A DNA stretch of 47,777 nucleotides from Acidobacteriota bacterium (GTDB taxonomy: Bacteria > Acidobacteriota > Terriglobia > Acidiferrales > UBA7541). Below the pieces are notes generated by a model. The model was not told where the DNA came from. It was given only the letters and a program-made list of their open reading frames with translations, and made no database searches. Location: NCBI GenBank assembly GCA_003224085.1, contig QHYK01000079.1:1-47777 (forward strand). Direction: 5' to 3'. The position numbers and the translations under genes are program-made. Within the stretch, counting starts at the first letter, position 1. Each line of letters begins with the position of its first letter. Positions 43,508 to 47,777 of this stretch are shown piece after piece.

Positions 43508-43765
43508 AGGAGCCACCGGAAGCCTTTCATTGCGCTCTCGCTGATTGCAGTCTGTCTGTTCACTTCGGCGGGCGCACAAGAGATCAACAAGGGCGGGGCC
43601 TGAGCCGCTGATGATCCAGGAGCAAGGCAGCTTCGCTGTCGGCGGGTCAGTGACCACCGCTCCCGGTACTTTCGATCCCATCAAGCAGGGCGCGTACAAC
43701 CCCGCTGGCACCGATCCCGCGGGGCAGATCAGGCATCTGCCGATATACTCGAACAATGGAACCGC
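43508..43765 (+). pseudogene. N-terminal remnant of an exported alpha/beta-hydrolase-like protein
   Basis: One frame gives a signal peptide, KPFIALSLIAVCLFTSAGAQ, without a usable start codon. After a slip near 43590 a neighbouring frame continues GPEPLMIQEQGSFAVGGSVT and GTFDPIKQGAYNPAGTDPAG. I recognise this as the entrance of an exported esterase/hydrolase family seen in Acidobacteria (from memory). The following catalytic part is absent: sequence changes abruptly after PAGQ. Frameshifted and truncated. Confidence 0.65.
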
Positions 43766-43850
43766 CTCAATTCATCCCGAGCCGGGAGGTGGCACGTCAT
43801 GGTTGCCGTCCTGCCTCGCGAGTTGCCAAACTGCCAGCCGAGGTCCTAAG

Positions 43851-44282
43851 ATGACAGGCCGACGCCCTATGACTCCAGAACTGGAACGCGCCCTCAAACG
43901 ACACACGCAGTGGTTCGGGTCCTACAAAGCATCCGGCGAACTGAAGAAAATACAGGTGTGGCTCGTTGTGAATGGCGGACAGATCGAATTCCTCACTCCG
44001 GGGAATTCATATAAAGTGAAGCGAGCACGAAAGAATCCGCGTGTCATGTGTTATGTGGGGAGCAAGGACGGTCCCGCGATTTCTGGAACGGCTCAAATCA
44101 TTACCGACCGAAGCGAAGTGGCGCGAGTATACCGAGGCTACTGGAAGACCCATCCGTTGCGGATGGCGATTGTGATCGGACTTCGGCTTTGGATTGAGAT
44201 GCTGTTGAACAAGCGGGTGGTGGTCCGAGTCCAGCCGGACGAGCCGAATCCCTTAGAGGGACTGACCGATCCTGCTACCTGA
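43851..44282 (+). CDS. PPOX/F420-type split-barrel protein
   Basis: This 143-residue cytosolic protein has the features WLVVNGGQIEFLTPGNSYKV, then KRARKNPRVMCYVGSKDGP, SGTAQIITDRSEVARVYRGY and WKTHP. These match the PPOX-class split barrel (FMN or F420 binding) with its basic cofactor-phosphate contact KxKRARKNPR. Such proteins reduce small molecules; the substrate is unknown. The start is ATG 43851, preceded by GAGGT at good spacing. A longer in-frame reading to 43545 runs through the hydrolase remnant and is not real coding sequence. The fold is the same as the gene at the left edge, but the sequences differ. Confidence 0.85.
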   Translation: MTGRRPMTPELERALKRHTQWFGSYKASGELKKIQVWLVVNGGQIEFLTPGNSYKVKRARKNPRVMCYVGSKDGPAISGTAQIITDRSEVARVYRGYWKTHPLRMAIVIGLRLWIEMLLNKRVVVRVQPDEPNPLEGLTDPAT

Positions 44283-44580
44283 ATAATTCAGAAAACTGCA
44301 CAGCCCACTGGAGAACCTTCGCCTCTCGGCCTTGAGTCTGTTCAATCCTTTAATAGGGCTTGAGATCACGGATAGGCTGAAGTCACCGTCCGGTTAGCCG
44401 TTAATCAGCTATGCCCTCGTTGCGGAAATTGGAACGGCAATTCTCCACGTCATCGGCATCGCAATCACAACGATTCATCATTGAATGGAAGCTTTGTAAT
44501 TCAACGCGCTGTAATATTTTCGTTTTCAGCCTGTGGTTGCCCTCACAGACACTGCGCAGCAGGTGACACGCGGCGGGTGA
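44283..44580. other. Gap between convergent genes
   Basis: Nothing is recognised in these 298 bp: no open frame of note, no strong terminator hairpin. Confidence 0.45.
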
Positions 44581-45465
44581 TTACGGCAATGTTTGGCTCG
44601 CGTTCTTTGCCAAGGCGCGCCGGAACAGTTCAGGCGCCTTCATGTGCTCACAGGTCCGTTTGAAATCCTCAGCCGGGCCTCTCCACAGCAAATCGTCAAT
44701 GGAGGTGAATACGGGAACATCGACTCGAAGTGTCGCGAGAGTGCGAAACAGCAGCGCATCTTCCCACGCAGCGAAAAGAGATTCGGCAAGGGGACGCGCT
44801 CTCCGTACCATCGGATCCCAGTGACGCCAATCTTTCGGAATATCTTCCAGGTGAGGATATTGCGAGAAAATAGCCGCTGCGGTCTTGGATCCCCATCCTG
44901 CAATGCCGGGGTAGCCGTCTGCACTGTCGCCTACGACAGCTAGATAGTCAGGAATCGACGACGGTTTTATTCCGAACTTTGCGATCACGCCAGCCTCGTC
45001 GCGGAGAGTCTCGCGCCGGCGGTCCAGTTGTACGACTCGCGAGCCAACCACACATTGGCTGAGATCTTTGTCGGGCGTGCAGATAATAACCTGCCGAACG
45101 CGATCATTCTGAGTTGCTTTCGCCGCAGCCGAAGCGAGTGCATCATCGGCTTCGAATTCGGTCATCGGCCACACCAGCACTCCCATGGATTGCAGGGCCT
45201 CTTCGAGAATTGGGAATTGCGACAGCAGTGCCGGGTCCACGCCTTCGCCAGTCTTATAGCCCAAGTAAAGATCGTTGCGAAAGGACTCAATCACATGGTC
45301 GGTCGCAACTCCAACGTGAGTTGCTCCTCCCTCAATCATTGAGAGAACCGACCCAAGCACTCCGCGAACTGCGCCAATCTCCTGGCCACAGGTGTCTTTG
45401 GCGGACGGCACGGCGTAGAAGAAGCGGAATAGTTCGTAGGTCCCGTCAATGAGGTAGATATCCAT
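44581..45465 (-). CDS. Stand-alone 5'-3' exonuclease (PolA N-terminal/FEN-like)
   Basis: The 294-residue flap-endonuclease-type nuclease has the PIN-like domain residues MDIYLIDGTYELFRFFYAVP (first Asp), WPMTEFEADDALASAA (Glu/Asp-Asp pair) and IICTPDKDLSQCVV (Asp x Asp). The helix-hairpin region VVGDSADGYPGIAGWGSKTA completes the metal site and DNA-binding H3TH. It matches the N-terminal third of DNA polymerase I but has no polymerase part. Such free enzymes remove RNA primers or flaps. Found alone on the minus strand inside the repeat-bounded segment, so it may be an additional, mobile copy. Confidence 0.94.
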   Translation of the reverse strand: MDIYLIDGTYELFRFFYAVPSAKDTCGQEIGAVRGVLGSVLSMIEGGATHVGVATDHVIESFRNDLYLGYKTGEGVDPALLSQFPILEEALQSMGVLVWPMTEFEADDALASAAAKATQNDRVRQVIICTPDKDLSQCVVGSRVVQLDRRRETLRDEAGVIAKFGIKPSSIPDYLAVVGDSADGYPGIAGWGSKTAAAIFSQYPHLEDIPKDWRHWDPMVRRARPLAESLFAAWEDALLFRTLATLRVDVPVFTSIDDLLWRGPAEDFKRTCEHMKAPELFRRALAKNASQTLP

Positions 45466-45770
45466 GAACGCGACTCAGTTAGCAAGCAAAGTAACTAATG
45501 AACGATTCTAAGCTCTATCGATCGATATAAAGAGCATAAAGAGATCGTTTCACGTCTCGCTAGCGGTTGCATCTTAATCACTCTTTGGTAATTCTTTTGC
45601 CCTTTTCGTCTAAAAATCTGCGCCTTGACCGTCCGCTTCCTCTGATCAAGGGTCTCAGTCTGGTTGTCAGGTCGACCAATCATGTCCCCAATGTCCCCGC
45701 TCCCGGCGTTTCAAAACCCTGCGTAACGATCAAAAAACACGGCAACTTCTCAACTTCCTGCTAGCTCAAC
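45466..45770. other. Upstream region of the exonuclease gene
   Basis: AT-rich at the left, with overlapping short palindromes around 45517-45530 (ATCGATCGAT). No gene is seen. GTCCCCAATGTCCCCGCTCC near 45685 resembles GTCCCC-rich parts of the long direct repeats. Confidence 0.4.
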
Positions 45771-45997
45771 GCTGGAGAGCATTCTGCTGGCTACCGAAAG
45801 GTCATGGCGTGAATTTGCTTGATGTAATAGAATGAAAACGAATGAAAATAAAGGCGTTGTCGGTTCCCTGGTAGCTCACGGTAGAGCATTCGGCTGTTAA
45901 CAGAGAACTTCGAATCCAATAACTCGTTTCTCTGGCGTCAGTTAACAGCTTCCGAATCATCCCCAAACACCTTTTTCTTGTCCCCCAAATGTCCCCC
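45771..45997 (+). repeat. Long direct repeat with tRNA-Asn-like core, copy B
   Basis: Similar to 37045-37263 in the same orientation, 8.7 kb away. The tRNA-like part (45864-45917) reads TTCCCTGGTAGCTCACGGTA, then GAGCATTCGGCTGTTAA with anticodon GTT, a gap, and CTTCGAATCC, a T-loop trace missing in copy A. The second half of the acceptor stem is absent, so no working tRNA. The first 40 bases (TAGCTCAACGCTGGAGAGCA) look like yet another D-arm. This suggests a tandem array of decayed tRNAs. Confidence 0.75.
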
Positions 45998-46068
45998 GGC
46001 GTGGGCCTCTGCCGTCACAGCCCGTCTGGATTACTTCCGGTTTGCCCTGATTGAGGAGGAACCGAGCG

Positions 46069-47391
46069 TTAGTGTCCGAGCAATTCCAGTAATTCTGTGG
46101 TTTCCACCGTCATCACCATTTTGAGTGTGGGAGCATAGTCAGGCGCCCATGTGGCCGAATGGAGCTGTGGGAGTGGGGTCCCAGATTGTTGCGCGGCGGC
46201 GAAGTTCTCAGGCTTGACCGCGCCGACCCAGACATCCACTGATGGAATCCCGGCAAGGTTGAACTCCGCAAAGTCTTCAAACACCATGGTGGGTTCAACC
46301 TCGACGACGTTGGCTTGGCCGAGAACACCGCGCAACATCGCGACGAGCCGCTTCGTCAGCGCCGGATCGTTATACATGGCGTTCGCGGCAGGCGTAACTT
46401 TCACGAGCGGCTCCTTTGGAGCGCCGCCCGCCAATGCTTCGCCTTTCGCCACGCGTTCGATGGATGCCAGCACGCGCTTTCGCACTTCGGGCTTGTAAGT
46501 ACGCACAGTCAGCTGCAATTTGACTTCGTCTGGAATGATGCTGTTCTTTGTCCCGCCGTGGATTGTGCCGACGGTAATCACAACAGGATCGAGAGGATTA
46601 TTCTCGCGCGAGACGATGGTCTGCAGGGCGAGAACGGTACGGGCCGCGATCACCACAGGGTCGATAGTGTTCTGAGGACGCCCACCGTGGCCGCCCACTC
46701 CGAAGATCGTAATGTCCACGGAGTCGGCCGCGGCCAACGCGTACCCCGAAGTGTAGCCCACCTGTCCGACCGGCTGGTTAGCACTGTCATGAATGGCCAA
46801 GGCGAAATCGGGTTTGGGAAAGCGCGTGAGCAAGCCGTCTTTGATCATGGCAGCCGCTCCCTCGCCTGTCTCTTCCGCTGGCTGGGCTATGAGTATCAAA
46901 GTGCCGTGCCAGCGATCCCGATTCGTCGCCATCAATTTTGCGGTGCCAATCCAACTTGACATGTGGATGTCGTGGCCGCAGGCATGCGCCACCGGAGTTG
47001 ATGTTCCGGAATCGCTTTTCACCACGACGTGACTGGCGAAGGGCAAGCCGGTCTTCTCTTCGATAGGAAGAGCGTCCATATCGGTCCGCAGGAGAACCTT
47101 GGGGCCGGGGCCGTTTTGCAGGACGGCAACGATACCTGTTCCTCCCACGCCAGCCGTTACCTCAAATCCCAGGGATTTGGTGCGCTCGGCGAGCTTAGCT
47201 GCCGTTTGTTGCTCATGCATGGCGAGTTCGGGAGTGCGATGTAGATCGAAATAAAGCGACTCTACATCGGGATAAATAGCGTTCACCTGCTCGGCGGATG
47301 GTGCCGTCCAGACTGCGGACTTCGATTGTGCGGTTGCATCAACGGCTGTGAGCACAGAGGCACAAAGTAGAACTAGGCCTGGGTGGTTCAT
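46069..47391 (-). CDS. Exported M20-family amidohydrolase (hippurate hydrolase-like)
   Basis: This 440-residue zinc or manganese peptidase-like enzyme has a signal peptide at the start (GLVLLCASVLTAVDATAQS). The catalytic domain has LLRTDMDALPIEEKTGLPFA, HACGHDIHMSSWIGTAKLM and IAQPAEETGEGAAAM, which carry the metal ligands (Cys/His, Glu-Glu). The dimerisation domain (about 205-320) begins near VDITIFGVGGHGGRPQNTID. The last ligand region is MVFEDFAEF. M20D enzymes cut N-acyl or N-aryl amino acids; the exported one may degrade peptides or conjugates outside the cytoplasm. ATG 47391 follows GGAGG at eight bases. It is outside the repeat-bounded segment. Confidence 0.94.
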   Translation of the reverse strand: MNHPGLVLLCASVLTAVDATAQSKSAVWTAPSAEQVNAIYPDVESLYFDLHRTPELAMHEQQTAAKLAERTKSLGFEVTAGVGGTGIVAVLQNGPGPKVLLRTDMDALPIEEKTGLPFASHVVVKSDSGTSTPVAHACGHDIHMSSWIGTAKLMATNRDRWHGTLILIAQPAEETGEGAAAMIKDGLLTRFPKPDFALAIHDSANQPVGQVGYTSGYALAAADSVDITIFGVGGHGGRPQNTIDPVVIAARTVLALQTIVSRENNPLDPVVITVGTIHGGTKNSIIPDEVKLQLTVRTYKPEVRKRVLASIERVAKGEALAGGAPKEPLVKVTPAANAMYNDPALTKRLVAMLRGVLGQANVVEVEPTMVFEDFAEFNLAGIPSVDVWVGAVKPENFAAAQQSGTPLPQLHSATWAPDYAPTLKMVMTVETTELLELLGH

Positions 47392-47704
47392 GGGAATGTC
47401 CTCCGAGGTTGGCCGATGGTACTCGCCAATTCCGGCGAGTGTCAACGCTCTGCTCTGAACGGAACGCAAAGATGAGGAACTTATGGCAATCCTGGCAGTC
47501 CGTATCACGGTCAGTAGAACGGCAAGTGGGAAGAGATCGTGGGCGAGTCGTCGGCAAACGTTCCCTTGCCGGATTACGGAAGGGTTGCCCGTCAGTCTCC
47601 CAAGATCGCCTTAGCCGCCAGATCCGCGGGGCAACTACACGTCAAACCTGTCACTCGCAGTAATCCTCCGACTGAAATGATGGAACTGTCCCGCGAAGCT
47701 TATG
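47392..47704. other. Gap upstream of the amidohydrolase
   Basis: These 313 bp carry the amidohydrolase promoter region, but no gene or striking motif is recognised. Confidence 0.45.
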
Positions 47705-47777
47705 TTACTCGGCTCGCAGGCTGGTCATCGGGCTGGTGCCCACCGCGCGGACGGCAGGCGATAGCGCCGCGGCAAGG
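47705..47777 (-). CDS. C-terminal end of an FtsX/MacB-like ABC permease (cut by window edge)
   Basis: The last 24 codons on the minus strand read LAAALSPAVRAVGTSPMTSL, then RAE and TAA at 47707-47705. The pattern of a small-residue helix, A-x-RA, SPMxxLRxE and stop is the standard ending of FtsX-like permeases, including the large MacB-type permeases abundant in Acidobacteria. The rest lies outside the window, so nothing can be said of its substrate. Confidence 0.65.
   Translation of the reverse strand, partial: LAAALSPAVRAVGTSPMTSLRAE

Noticed and set aside
1-47777. CRISPR array or complete insertion sequence
   Set aside because: No regularly spaced identical repeats and no intact transposase were seen; only the recombinase remnant and short palindromic repeats.

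Overview
The window looks like a stretch of an Acidobacteriota chromosome. This is inferred from protein style rather than from a marker gene: a CarboxypepD_reg domain of the type common in acidobacterial TonB receptors, many paralogue-type secreted proteins, a truncated FtsX-like permease end, decayed Ser/Thr-kinase and multihaem-cytochrome pieces, and a fairly high GC content. The left 31 kb is ordinary, densely coding chromosome. The right 16 kb is looser and full of gene remnants, duplicated tRNA-like sequence and palindromes.

Layout. 1-2 kb: AraC-type regulator, conserved unknown protein and a split-barrel flavoprotein cut by the window edge, all on the minus strand. 2.3-11.4 kb (plus): a 1787-residue alpha-2-macroglobulin with a CarboxypepD_reg domain where the protease bait region should lie, a Sel1-repeat protein, a lipoprotein lytic transglycosylase (SLT + 2 LysM) and a small histone-H1-like protein followed by a clear terminator. 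A 68-bp repeat with partly inverted ends flanks the macroglobulin gene, and a diverged third copy lies before the transglycosylase. 11.5-12.8 kb: response regulator-PP2C phosphatase. 13.0-18.8 kb (minus): the operon lpd - lipB - E1alpha - E1beta - E2, a complete 2-oxoacid dehydrogenase complex with its own octanoyltransferase for making the lipoyl cofactor. 19.2-20.8 kb: DinB-like protein and, divergently, prephenate dehydratase (pheA). 20.9-27.2 kb (minus): TetR regulator, STAS-TolC fusion, HlyD/EmrA adaptor, DHA2/EmrB pump and an ECF sigma factor. A perfect inverted repeat before tetR recurs in weaker form ahead of the pump genes, so the TetR protein probably represses both. 27.4-31.7 kb: exported RidA-like protein, small membrane protein, UPF0182 giant membrane protein.

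From 31.7 kb on the region is accessory-like. It holds a frameshifted tyrosine-recombinase C-terminus, a TlpA-like thioredoxin with a cysteine-rich tail, an internally deleted multihaem cytochrome, a PIG-L deacetylase, two kinase fragments on opposite strands and a small secreted unknown. An 8.7-kb segment (about 37.05-46.0 kb) is then bounded by two directly repeated 220-bp sequences, each containing a decayed tRNA-Asn. Inside it lie a repeat-built lipoprotein, a CZB-like zinc protein, a Tat-exported protein interrupted by one in-frame TGA with a hairpin just behind it, a dihaem cytochrome-type oxidoreductase, a hydrolase remnant, a second split-barrel flavoprotein and a stand-alone 5'-3' exonuclease. 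An exported M20 amidohydrolase and the tail of an ABC permease end the window.

The best candidates for something new are the macroglobulin with a swapped bait region, the STAS-TolC fusion in a self-regulated efflux operon, the TGA-split Tat protein, and the tRNA-Asn-bounded segment. No CRISPR array, rRNA or intact tRNA was seen.
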